The position numbers and the translations under genes were made by a program. Of a DNA stretch of 11,276 nt, positions 1 to 5,543 are shown in pieces (the stretch's first letter is position 1; the number at the start of each line of letters is the position of its first letter). The DNA is from Clostridiales bacterium (GTDB taxonomy: Bacteria; Bacillota_A; Clostridia; Oscillospirales; Oscillospiraceae), in assembly GCA_022777455.1 (NCBI GenBank), contig JALFGI010000246.1, forward strand, positions 1 to 11,276, read 5' to 3'. The notes under the pieces were generated by a model, which was given only the letters and a program-made list of their open reading frames with translations, was not told where the DNA came from and searched no databases.

Positions 1-56
1 GGGTAGAAATTGGGTAAAATAATCCTATCTATGCGAACAAAAAAGGAGGGAACACC

Positions 57-131
57 ATGGACGCCGGCGGCAGTGGCAATATACCGGGCCGAAGTAGGAT
101 GCGGTCTGCTTCCGTGGCGGACCCTGACTGA
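57..131 (+). CDS. Possible 24-residue leader peptide upstream of mgtE
   Basis: A 24-codon open frame (ATG 57-59, TGA 129-131) has a strong ribosome binding site, AAGGAGGG at 43-50, with a 6-nt spacer. The predicted peptide begins MDAGGSGNIPGR, is rich in Gly, Ser, Arg and Asp, and has no signal or membrane segment. I recognise no family. It lies 51 nt upstream of mgtE and ends 10 nt before the 5' strand of a hairpin that can mask the mgtE ribosome binding site, the usual geometry of a translational leader peptide. Two short alternative hairpins overlap its second half: 91-97 with 106-112, and 103-109 with 117-123. The strong SD is seen directly; a regulatory role is inference. It could also be a chance frame in the leader RNA. 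Confidence 0.5.
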   Translation: MDAGGSGNIPGRSRMRSASVADPD

Positions 132-141
132 CACCCCGTAT

Positions 142-180
142 TTTGCCTCCCTGATATTTTTAAGTAAATAAGGAGGTAAA
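142..180 (+). promoter_or_regulatory. mgtE: Hairpin sequestering the mgtE ribosome binding site
   Basis: Bases 142-150 (TTTGCCTCC) can pair over 9 bp, one of them G-U, with 172-180 (GGAGGTAAA), which contains the mgtE Shine-Dalgarno sequence. Inside it, TATTT at 155-159 can pair with AAATA at 166-170, leaving a 6-nt loop and a small asymmetric bulge. The mgtE start codon is at 183-185, so the stem would block initiation. A ribosome paused at the end of the upstream micro-ORF (stop 129-131) would cover about the 5' strand of this stem and free the site. The pairing is seen; the switch is inferred. Confidence 0.5.
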
Positions 181-182
181 TT

Positions 183-1562
183 ATGGCAGAACGTTTTGAA
201 ATTGTGGAAAAAGCTCTCCTGCAAATGCTGGAGAGCAAGAAGTATACCACCCTGCGGGACATCTTAATCACCATGAACCCCAGCGACGTGGCCGGAATCT
301 TTACCGATCTGGATGAGAAGCAGGTCCCCCTCATGTTCCGCCTGCTGCCCAAGGAGCTGGCGGCGGAAACCTTTGTGGAGATGGAATCCGACACCCAGGC
401 GCTGCTGATTCAGGGCTTCTCCGACAATGAGCTGAAGGAAGTGCTCAGCGAGCTGTACGTGGATGACGCCGCCGACATTGTGGAGGAAATGCCCGCCACG
501 GTGGTGCGGCGGATTCTGGAGCAGGCGGACCCGGAAATGCGCAGCTCCATCAACCAGATTCTCCGCTACCCGGAAAACTCCGCCGGTTCCATCATGACCA
601 CGGAGTATGTGGCTCTGCGGCCCAGTATGACCGTGGAGGAGTCCATCCTCCGCATCCGCCGTCAGGGTGTGGACAAGGAAACCATCTACACCTGTTATGT
701 GATTGACAACGACCGTACCCTGCTGGGCCTGGTCACGGTGAAGGACTTGCTGCTGTGTGACGATGATGAGCGGAAAATCAATGACATCATGGTCACCAAC
801 CTGATCTCCGTCACCACCCAGGACGACCAGGAGGAGGTCGCCCGGATGTTCTCCAAGTATAATTTCCTGGCCCTGCCCGTGGTGGACAAGGAAAACCGCA
901 TGGTGGGCATCGTCACCTTTGACGATGCCATGGATGTCATGCAGGACGAGGCCACCGAGGATATGGAGATCATGGCCGCTATCACCCCCTCGGAGAAGAG
1001 CTATATGGCCAGCTCCCCCATTGATCTGTTCAAGCACCGCATTCCCTGGCTGATGCTGCTGATGGTGTCCGCCACCTTCACGGGAATGATCATCAGCTCT
1101 TTTGAAGCATCCCTGGGCGCCCTGCCCATCCTCACCGTGTTCATCCCCATGCTGATGGACACCGGCGGTAACTCCGGCTCCCAGTCCTCCGTCACCGTCA
1201 TCCGTGCGTTGAGCCTGGATGAGCTGAGGTTCAAGGATATCCTCAGCGTCATCTGGAAGGAAATCCGCACCGCGGCTCTGTGCGGCCTGGTGCTTTCCGT
1301 GCTGTGCTTCGGCAAGGTGATGCTGGTGGACCGGCTGCTCATGGGTAACGCCAGCGTGACGGTTTGGGTGGATGTCACCGTGTGCCTGACCCTGGGCGTC
1401 ACCGTGCTGGTGGCCAAGGTGGTGGGCTGCTCCCTGCCCCTGATTGCCAAGCGCCTTGGCTTCGATCCGGCGGTGATGGCCTCCCCCTTCATCACCACCA
1501 TCGTGGACGCCATGAGCCTGCTGCTGTATTTCTTCTTCGCAAAGCTCCTGTTGGGTGTATAA
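183..1562 (+). CDS. mgtE: Magnesium transporter MgtE
   Basis: 459 residues, the usual length for MgtE, a homodimeric Mg2+-selective channel/transporter of the cytoplasmic membrane. The order of domains is typical: an acidic N-terminal helical domain (about 15-130), a pair of CBS domains (about 137-260), then a five-helix membrane domain (about 288-459). The pore signature is present as PMLMDTGGNSGSQS (322-335), and the conserved pore aspartate corresponds to D442 in the last membrane segment (VDAMSLL). In this family Mg2+ bound between the N and CBS domains closes the pore, so acidic residues there act as the cytosolic Mg2+ sensor. The start is set by AAGGAGGT at 170-177, five bases before the ATG. 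No M-box riboswitch is recognisable in the 182 bases upstream. The gene is followed at once by a terminator. Some MgtE relatives also carry Co2+. Confidence 0.97.
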   Translation: MAERFEIVEKALLQMLESKKYTTLRDILITMNPSDVAGIFTDLDEKQVPLMFRLLPKELAAETFVEMESDTQALLIQGFSDNELKEVLSELYVDDAADIVEEMPATVVRRILEQADPEMRSSINQILRYPENSAGSIMTTEYVALRPSMTVEESILRIRRQGVDKETIYTCYVIDNDRTLLGLVTVKDLLLCDDDERKINDIMVTNLISVTTQDDQEEVARMFSKYNFLALPVVDKENRMVGIVTFDDAMDVMQDEATEDMEIMAAITPSEKSYMASSPIDLFKHRIPWLMLLMVSATFTGMIISSFEASLGALPILTVFIPMLMDTGGNSGSQSSVTVIRALSLDELRFKDILSVIWKEIRTAALCGLVLSVLCFGKVMLVDRLLMGNASVTVWVDVTVCLTLGVTVLVAKVVGCSLPLIAKRLGFDPAVMASPFITTIVDAMSLLLYFFFAKLLLGV

Positions 1563-1564
1563 TG

Positions 1565-1599
1565 AAACTGCCCCTTCCAAAACCGGAAGGGGCAGTTTT
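1565..1599 (+). terminator. Terminator after mgtE, possibly bidirectional
   Basis: AAACTGCCCCTTCC (1565-1578) pairs perfectly with GGAAGGGGCAGTTT (1585-1598) around a 6-nt loop, giving a 14-bp stem starting 2 nt after the mgtE stop and followed by a short T run. Read on the - strand, the same stem lies 42 nt past the trpZ stop and ends in TTT, so it may also stop the converging ABC operon, less efficiently. Confidence 0.88.
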
Positions 1600-1640
1600 C
1601 ATCCCGTCTATTGAACACGCCCCTACGATGGTGTGTGTTG

Positions 1641-2435
1641 TTATTCCGCGCTGAACAGAATCCGGTCGTTATCCACGCCGTGGTCATGGAAGGCCTTCAG
1701 AAGCTCGTCGGTGGTGATGGTGCTGCGGCGGGTGCCGGACAGCTCCATGACGATCTGGCCGTCCTTCATCATAATGGTGCGGTTGCCCAGCTGGAGGGCG
1801 GACTGGACGTTGTGAGTGATCATCAGGCAGGTAATGGAATTTTCTGCTACGATTTTTTTCGTCAGCTCCAGCACCTTTTCGGCGGTAGCCGGGTCCAGGG
1901 CGGCGGTGTGCTCATCCAGCAGCAGCAGCTTGGGGGTCACCAGGGTGGCCATCAGCAGCGTCAAAGCCTGGCGCTGGCCGCCGGAGAGCAGACCCACCAT
2001 GGCATTCATCCGATCCTCCAGCCCCAATCCCAGCTGGGCCAGCTTTTCCCGGAACTCCCGGCGCTCCGCGGCGGACACCATGGAGAAGGGGGAGCGGGAA
2101 CGGGAGGCCCGCAGGTATGCCAGAGCCAGATTTTCTTCGATGGTCATGCTGGGAGCGGTGCCCTTCAGGGGGTCCTGGAACATGCGGCCGATGAATTTGC
2201 TCCGCTTGTAGTCCGGCAGGCTGGTGATGTCCCTCCCGTCCAGGATCACGCTGCCGGAGTCCGGCTGGAAGGTGCCCGCGATGGCATTGAACATGGTGGA
2301 TTTTCCCGCGCCGTTGGAGCCCAGCACGGTGACGAAGTCCCCGGGGGCCAGGTGCAGGCTCAGATCGTTCAGGGCCCGCTTCTCATTCACGGTGCCGGGG
2401 TTAAAGGTTTTTTTGATGTGATCGAGTTTCAGCAT
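1641..2435 (-). CDS. trpZ: ABC transporter ATP-binding protein (tryptophan-type, TrpZ)
   Basis: 264-residue ATPase that powers the adjacent permease. All nucleotide-binding motifs are intact: Walker A GSNGAGKST (39-47), Q-loop Gln87, signature LSGGQ (150-154), Walker B LLLLDE (170-175) and switch His208 (THN). The ATG at 2435 is chosen because it overlaps the permease stop in ATGCTGA (7-nt overlap, translational coupling) and has a GA-rich site just upstream. The frame stays open further upstream, but that part only covers the permease gene in another frame. This is the last gene of a T-box controlled operon. The close family is the ATPase paired with PF04392-type binding proteins; the tryptophan assignment rests on the operon leader, not on this protein. 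Confidence 0.9.
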   Translation of the reverse strand: MLKLDHIKKTFNPGTVNEKRALNDLSLHLAPGDFVTVLGSNGAGKSTMFNAIAGTFQPDSGSVILDGRDITSLPDYKRSKFIGRMFQDPLKGTAPSMTIEENLALAYLRASRSRSPFSMVSAAERREFREKLAQLGLGLEDRMNAMVGLLSGGQRQALTLLMATLVTPKLLLLDEHTAALDPATAEKVLELTKKIVAENSITCLMITHNVQSALQLGNRTIMMKDGQIVMELSGTRRSTITTDELLKAFHDHGVDNDRILFSAE

Positions 2436-3358
2436 TTGCCGCCTCTCTTTCCCGCGAGCCTGCGGCGCAGCAGGGGAAGCTGGCTGCGCAGATAGGGCAG
2501 GCAGATGGTGAGCACCACAATGACCGAGGAGGTGAGTTTCAGCATATAGGCGGGCATCCGCAGGCGCAGCGCAATGGCATACACCAGTCGGAACAAAATG
2601 GAGCCGATGACCACACCCACCGCCCGCAGGGGAATTCCGCCCCTTCCAAAGAAGGTACGGCCGATGAGCAGGGAGGCCAGGGCGATGGTCAGCACGCCGG
2701 AGCCGATGTTGATGTCGCAGGACTTCTGGGACTGGGCCAGCAGGCAGCCGGACAGGCCCGTGAAGGCGTTGGCGATGCACAGGCCCACGGTGGTGGTAAA
2801 GGCGGGGTTGATGGAGGAGGAGCGCACCATGTCCATATTGTTGCCGGTGGCCCGGATGGCGAGGCCCAGCTTGGTCTTCAGGAAGTAGGCCAGGAAGAGC
2901 ACCACCGCCCCCACCGCGATGAGCAGAACGATCAGCTCATAGGCACCGGCCAGGGGCGTGCCCTTCAGCGCCGCTTTCAGCAGGCTGAAAACCGTGTCCG
3001 ATTTGTTCAGATTTACCAGGGAAGCACCCTTCATAATGGCGATATTCACGGAATACAGCCCCGTGTTCACGATGATGCCGGAGAGAAGACTGTCCACCCC
3101 CATGCGGGTCTGCAAAATGGCGGTCACGAACCCGGAGGCAGCACCGGCCAGCATGGCCACAGGAATGGAAAGATAGGGGTGCCCGGCCAGGGCCACCATG
3201 GCCCCCACTGCCGCGCCCAGGGTAAAGCAGCCGTCTGTAGACAGGTCGCACACATTCAGCATGGAATAGCTGAGGAACAGCGCCAGGACGGTGAGGGAGT
3301 AGGTCAGGCCCAGCTCCAGCGCGGTCTGACCCAGATTCAGTAAAACGGATACGCTCAT
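2429..3358 (-). CDS. trpY: ABC transporter permease (tryptophan-type, TrpY)
   Basis: 309-residue integral membrane permease of the branched-chain amino acid/sugar type (BPD_transp_2 family), with about eight to ten hydrophobic segments. A cytoplasmic coupling region is visible around GLAIRATGNN (about 165-174), matching the conserved ATPase-docking loop of this family. The C-terminus is very basic (LRRRLAGKRGGK), which suits a cytoplasmic tail. The start ATG at 3358-3356 has AGGAGG seven bases upstream. It lies 132 nt downstream of trpX, with a long hairpin in the gap, and overlaps trpZ by 7 nt. It would form the membrane pore as a homodimer. The substrate is inferred from the Trp T-box upstream. 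Confidence 0.9.
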   Translation of the reverse strand: MSVSVLLNLGQTALELGLTYSLTVLALFLSYSMLNVCDLSTDGCFTLGAAVGAMVALAGHPYLSIPVAMLAGAASGFVTAILQTRMGVDSLLSGIIVNTGLYSVNIAIMKGASLVNLNKSDTVFSLLKAALKGTPLAGAYELIVLLIAVGAVVLFLAYFLKTKLGLAIRATGNNMDMVRSSSINPAFTTTVGLCIANAFTGLSGCLLAQSQKSCDINIGSGVLTIALASLLIGRTFFGRGGIPLRAVGVVIGSILFRLVYAIALRLRMPAYMLKLTSSVIVVLTICLPYLRSQLPLLRRRLAGKRGGKC

Positions 3359-3396
3359 CCAGAAGCCTCCTGTTGACGGTGGGAACCGCCTCCTTC

Positions 3397-3460
3397 CACC
3401 GGCCGAATGCCGGGTGTCCGGCCCATCGGGAAGGATGGGCCGAATGTCCCGGCATCGGTG
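3397..3460 (-). promoter_or_regulatory. Extended hairpin between trpX and trpY
   Basis: A long imperfect palindrome fills half of the 132-nt gap. CACCG (3397-3401) pairs with CGGTG (3456-3460), ATGCCGGG (3407-3414) with CCCGGCAT (3448-3455), and CGGCCCATC (3419-3427) with GATGGGCCG (3434-3442), closed by a 6-nt loop. That is about 22 bp of GC-rich stem. There is no T run on the - strand, so it is not a standard terminator. It probably protects the trpX message 3' end or partly attenuates transcription, giving more binding protein than permease. Confidence 0.75.
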
Positions 3461-3490
3461 TTCGGTTTCTGACTGTTCCCGTAAGATGGA

Positions 3491-4516
3491 TTATTGAACG
3501 TCGCTGAAGCTCTCAGCGGTGATGGTGGTGAGCACCTGGGTGCACAGGGGGGCGAAGGCCGCTTCCACCGCGGCGTAATCCAGGCCCAGGGCCTCACAGG
3601 TTTCGGTGTTGACGGTGCAGGTGCCGTTGTCAAAGGTCATCACGGCCAGGGAGGCGGGATCAGCGCCCTCCAGCAGAACCTGAGCGGCCATGTTGGCGGT
3701 TTCTCTGCCCAGATTGGCGTAGTCAACGCCATAGCCGACGAAAGCGCCGTTCAGAGCGAAGGAATCCGCGCCGCAGTAGTGGGGGATGCCGGCATCCGCC
3801 AGCGTCTCGTAAATGGCCAGCTCGGCGGTCATGATGGTGTTGTCGGTGGGGGTGAACACGGCATCCACACCGGCGGCGATCAGGCTTTCAACGGCCATCT
3901 GAATCTCGGCAGTGGTGGTGCCGGTGGCATCCACATAGGCGATCCCCCGGGCGTCCAGGTAGGCCTTGGCATCCGCGATGGGGGTGGTGGAGGCATCCTG
4001 GCCCAGGTCATACAGCAGGCCGATCTTGTCGGCATCGGGGTTGGCGGCGAACACCAGATCCAGCAGCGCGTTGGTGTTCAGGAAGTCGGAGGTGCCGGTG
4101 ATGTTCGCGCCGGGAGCCTCCAGGGTCTCCACCAGACCGGCGGAGACGGGATCGGAAACGGCGGAGAAGATCACGGGGACACCGTTACCCTCGGTCATGG
4201 TCTGCATCCGCATGGCAACCGGGGTAGCCACACCGATCATCAGGTCCACTTCTTCGGCGAGGAAATCGGCGATGATCTGCTCCATGACGGCGGCATCGGC
4301 CATGCAGTTGTCTTCCAGAATCTGGAAGGTCACGCCCTTCTCCTCGGCGATGAGGTCAAACTGGGCTTTGATGTTTTCAACGATCTGGTCCAGGGAGGCA
4401 TCCTTGACGAAATTGCAGATGCCAATTTTGAATTCGGTCTTCTCGGCGGCGGCGGAAACAGCGGTCAGGGTGACAAGCATTGCCAGGGCAAGCAGCAGGG
4501 AAATCAGCTTTTTCAT
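3491..4516 (-). CDS. trpX: ABC transporter substrate-binding protein (tryptophan-type, TrpX)
   Basis: 341-residue extracytoplasmic solute-binding protein of the ABC_sub_bind family (PF04392), which captures the substrate for the TrpY-TrpZ importer. It starts with a clear signal peptide: MKK, a hydrophobic core to about residue 17, then LTAVSAAAE. The mature part shows the two-lobed pattern typical of the family, with FKIGICNF near the start, VDLMIGVATPVA near residue 95 and VDAVFTPTDNT near residue 220. Oddly, the lipobox is missing: where Firmicute relatives have L-T-A-C, this has L-T-A-V (17-20), so no lipid anchor is predicted. The start ATG at 4516 has AAGGAGA at 4531-4525. The gene is first of the operon and stands behind a UGG T-box, which supports tryptophan as substrate. 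Confidence 0.9.
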   Translation of the reverse strand: MKKLISLLLALAMLVTLTAVSAAAEKTEFKIGICNFVKDASLDQIVENIKAQFDLIAEEKGVTFQILEDNCMADAAVMEQIIADFLAEEVDLMIGVATPVAMRMQTMTEGNGVPVIFSAVSDPVSAGLVETLEAPGANITGTSDFLNTNALLDLVFAANPDADKIGLLYDLGQDASTTPIADAKAYLDARGIAYVDATGTTTAEIQMAVESLIAAGVDAVFTPTDNTIMTAELAIYETLADAGIPHYCGADSFALNGAFVGYGVDYANLGRETANMAAQVLLEGADPASLAVMTFDNGTCTVNTETCEALGLDYAAVEAAFAPLCTQVLTTITAESFSDVQ

Positions 4517-4533
4517 AATAAAAATCTCCTTAA

Positions 4534-4599
4534 TTACAGTATTCTTGGATTATGACGGACAAAAATTCGCTGCCGCCATCGTCTGCCTGGGTGCTTCAT
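4534..4599 (-). CDS. 21-codon basic micro-ORF between the T-box and trpX
   Basis: An open frame of 21 codons (ATG 4599-4597, TAA 4536-4534) carries a near-perfect ribosome binding site, AAGGAGGT at 4614-4607, with a 7-nt spacer, stronger than that of trpX. The peptide begins MKHPGRRWRQR and continues with Ile, Phe, Val, Arg, His and Pro, ending in Arg-Ile-Leu. It is strongly basic (five Arg plus a Lys within the first 13 residues or just beyond) and contains one Trp codon. It begins 23 nt after the T-box terminator run and ends 17 nt before trpX, so it is only transcribed when the T-box is read through. I recognise no family. It may be a leader peptide or a coupling cistron; translation is likely from the SD, function unknown. 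Confidence 0.55.
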   Translation of the reverse strand: MKHPGRRWRQRIFVRHNPRIL

Positions 4600-4621
4600 G
4601 GAAATTACCTCCTTGGGGAAT

Positions 4622-4660
4622 AAAAAAAGCCCTCGCTCCCTACACTTAGGGAACAAGGAC
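4622..4660 (-). terminator. T-box controlled intrinsic terminator
   Basis: On the - strand GTCCTTGTTCCCTA (4660-4647) pairs with TAGGGAGCGAGGGC (4642-4629) over 14 bp (three G-U pairs), with a 4-nt loop and seven U residues (4628-4622). Its 5' strand contains the CCTTGTT that the antiterminator needs, so the two folds exclude each other. Confidence 0.93.
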
Positions 4661-4902
4661 AGAATGAATATTCTGCGGTACCACCTTGTTTGCCGCCGAA
4701 GCGACCACCTCATGCAGATGCCAACACACCTGCTGCCCAGTAACGCTGGCAATGCGTCAGAAGATACTAAGGACGAGCCTGTTCCCCCTGCCCTCGACGG
4801 CCCATTTGCCAACCCGCTTTTCGCTCCGCTCTCAGCTTTGCGGAACTCTCTGTGGATGCGCTGCTGACGTTACTTCCGTCTCAACGGTTTCACATTTAAG
4901 TT
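4622..4902 (-). ncRNA. T-box riboswitch leader, tryptophan (UGG) specifier
   Basis: A full T-box leader that senses uncharged tRNA. Stem I has the specifier loop: GACGG (4880-4876) pairs with CCGTC (4800-4796), the 5' side carries AAGTA, and the 3' side reads CAAATGGG, placing the codon TGG at 4804-4802. A tandem GA motif flanks the lower stem as in a K-turn. The distal part shows CAGAGAG and GCTGAGAG with TTCCG/CGGAG. A stem with a cUUCGg tetraloop (GTCGC-TTCG-GCGGC) precedes the T-box core AAGGTGGTACCGCAG (4687-4675 region). The antiterminator pairs AACAAGG with CCTTGTT and GCAGAAT with ATTCTGT, leaving the exact 7-nt bulge UGGUACC for the tRNA end. The competing terminator follows. Confidence 0.93.
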
Positions 4903-4908
4903 ATGCTT

Positions 4909-4937
4909 ACTATACACATTTCGTGTCCGTTTGTCAA
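4909..4937 (-). promoter_or_regulatory. Promoter of the trpXYZ operon
   Basis: A perfect -35 TTGACA (4937-4932), a 17-nt spacer and -10 TATAGT (4914-4909) on the - strand. Transcription should begin near 4902, right at the 5' edge of the T-box stem I. This is a strong housekeeping-sigma promoter, so control is left to the T-box. Confidence 0.9.
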
Positions 4938-4982
4938 GCACTTTTTTTCACGGTCTGCGGACAAATTTTTCCAGTGACGGTG

Positions 4983-5034
4983 GGTTGAATGGAATGCAAT
5001 TCGTTCCTTGGGTAGGGGACGGGTTCCCCGTCCC
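4983..5034. repeat. Dispersed intergenic repeat with GC-rich hairpin
   Basis: GGTTGAATGG (4983-4992) followed by a CGTTCC motif and a hairpin, GGGACGGG (5016-5023) with CCCGTCCC (5027-5034). The GGTTGAATGG core recurs at 6986-6995 and 7071-7080, each time between genes and followed by CGTTCC or CGTCC. The hairpin lies 8 nt past the stop of the ribbon-helix-helix gene and may end its message, although there is no T run on that strand. Confidence 0.55.
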
Positions 5035-5042
5035 GCTTCTGC

Positions 5043-5216
5043 TTATTTTGTATCCTCCAGATCCTCCAGCGCTGCACGAACTGCGGCAATGACAAATGCG
5101 GAAAAAGTGCAATTCTTTCCCTGAATCGCCTGTTCCACCCCTTCTATAACGTCGTTGGGAAAACGAATTGTTTTGTTCGTCGTTGGGGGGATGGAGGGAA
5201 TCGTAAACTTGCCCAC
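5043..5216 (-). CDS. Small ribbon-helix-helix (CopG/Arc-like) protein
   Basis: 57 residues. After a short N-terminal arm (GKFTIPSIPP) comes a ribbon-helix-helix pattern: strand KTIRFP (15-20), helix 1 NDVIEGVEQAIQG (21-33), then CTFSAFVIAAVRAALEDLED as helix 2 (37-56). Such proteins dimerise and bind DNA with the paired strands, often as autorepressors or antitoxins; small ones of this kind are common in gut Clostridia. I chose the GTG at 5216-5214 because GAGGTGA sits five bases upstream and the N-terminus then matches the family style. The frame stays open to 5339, but that extension is not RHH-like and has no such site. It diverges from the toxin gene, 234 nt away, so the two share an intergenic region and it might regulate that locus. 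Its target is unknown. Confidence 0.75.
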   Translation of the reverse strand: MGKFTIPSIPPTTNKTIRFPNDVIEGVEQAIQGKNCTFSAFVIAAVRAALEDLEDTK

Positions 5217-5247
5217 GTGCGTCACCTCGCAATACAATTGTAAATGG

Positions 5248-5276
5248 TTGACGGATGATTTGTTATTTGCTGGAAT
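5248..5276 (+). promoter_or_regulatory. Possible promoter of the small toxin gene
   Basis: TTGACG (5248-5253), 17-nt spacer, then TGGAAT (5271-5276) preceded by a TG extension. Transcription would start near 5284, beside a stable hairpin TGGTTC-TTCG-GAACCA (5282-5297) with a UUCG tetraloop. An alternative -10 is CATAAT at 5307-5312, with no good -35. Between here and the coding start the leader also holds the hairpin GATTGCC-GCT-GGCAATC (5325-5341). Confidence 0.4.
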
Positions 5277-5387
5277 ACAGTTGGTTCTTCGGAACCAGGG
5301 CGTTGCCATAATAGACATTGGTGCGATTGCCGCTGGCAATCAGAGAATTCTGATTCGCTGCGCGACGCACCGCGGTAGGCGGTTTCT

Positions 5388-5442
5388 CCCCCATCAACAG
5401 GGGGTGAGCTTCTTTAGCCCCCTGTCCTCTGCGGAAAGGGGG
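5388..5442 (+). promoter_or_regulatory. Alternating C5/G5 tracts in the toxin leader
   Basis: Four tracts lie in series: CCCCC 5388-5392, GGGGG 5400-5404, CCCCC 5418-5422, GGGGG 5438-5442. The last is the toxin's Shine-Dalgarno. Tracts 1-2, 2-3 (ACAGGGGG with CCCCCTGT, 8 bp) and 3-4 can each form a hairpin, and only some are compatible. 3-4 pairing hides the ribosome binding site; 2-3 pairing exposes it. Metastable leaders that delay translation are known for type I toxin messages. Confidence 0.55.
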
Positions 5443-5450
5443 TGGCGGAT

Positions 5451-5543
5451 TTGGTTACATACACAGATTTATTTGTTTTTTGTACCCTGATCGTCAGCTT
5501 GATCAATCTGTTCGTGCAGATTTTTCAGAATAAAAAGAAGTAA
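5451..5543 (+). CDS. Small hydrophobic type I toxin-like peptide (holin-like)
   Basis: 30 residues, easily missed because it starts with TTG. It has a GGGGG ribosome binding site 8 nt upstream (5438-5442). The sequence starts MVTYTDLFVFCTL, continues as one hydrophobic membrane helix to about residue 25 and ends in Gln-Asn-Lys-Lys-Lys. The M-V-T-Y-x-D/S-L-F start, single helix and Lys tail match the very short 'putative holin-like toxin' peptides of Firmicutes, related in design to Fst, TxpA and BsrG, which insert in the membrane and harm it when overproduced. Its TAA lies inside a 12-bp stem, and a promoter on the other strand drives a convergent RNA over its 3' end, as expected of a type I system. 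Family resemblance is recalled, not searched. Toxicity is inferred. Confidence 0.75.
   Translation: MVTYTDLFVFCTLIVSLINLFVQIFQNKKK

Noticed and set aside
1..182. M-box (Mg2+) riboswitch upstream of mgtE
   Set aside because: I looked for the conserved M-box core motifs and their order and did not find them. One further upstream, outside the window, cannot be excluded.
264..1580. 438-codon open frame opposite mgtE
   Set aside because: Its translation is dominated by His, Gly and Gln, typical of antisense shadows of GC-rich genes, and it crosses the mgtE terminator.
2436..2780. N-terminal extension of the ATPase frame
   Set aside because: The added residues only shadow the permease gene; the family N-terminus and the ATGCTGA overlap fix the start at 2435.
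4745..4750. CCA or GCC near 4750-4746 as the T-box specifier
   Set aside because: A first reading used CGTCAG/CTGACG as the upper stem. The GACGG/CCGTC stem with tandem GA, AGTA and CAAA fits known stem I geometry far better and gives TGG.
5237..5265. Promoter for the RHH gene (TACAAT at 5242-5237)
   Set aside because: The -10 is fair but the -35 (TAACAA) at the right spacing is poor, so I do not list it as a feature.
5217..5339. Upstream extension of the ribbon-helix-helix frame to an ATG at 5339
   Set aside because: No ribosome binding site suits it, the extra 41 residues are not RHH-like, and it would use up the whole promoter region shared with the toxin.
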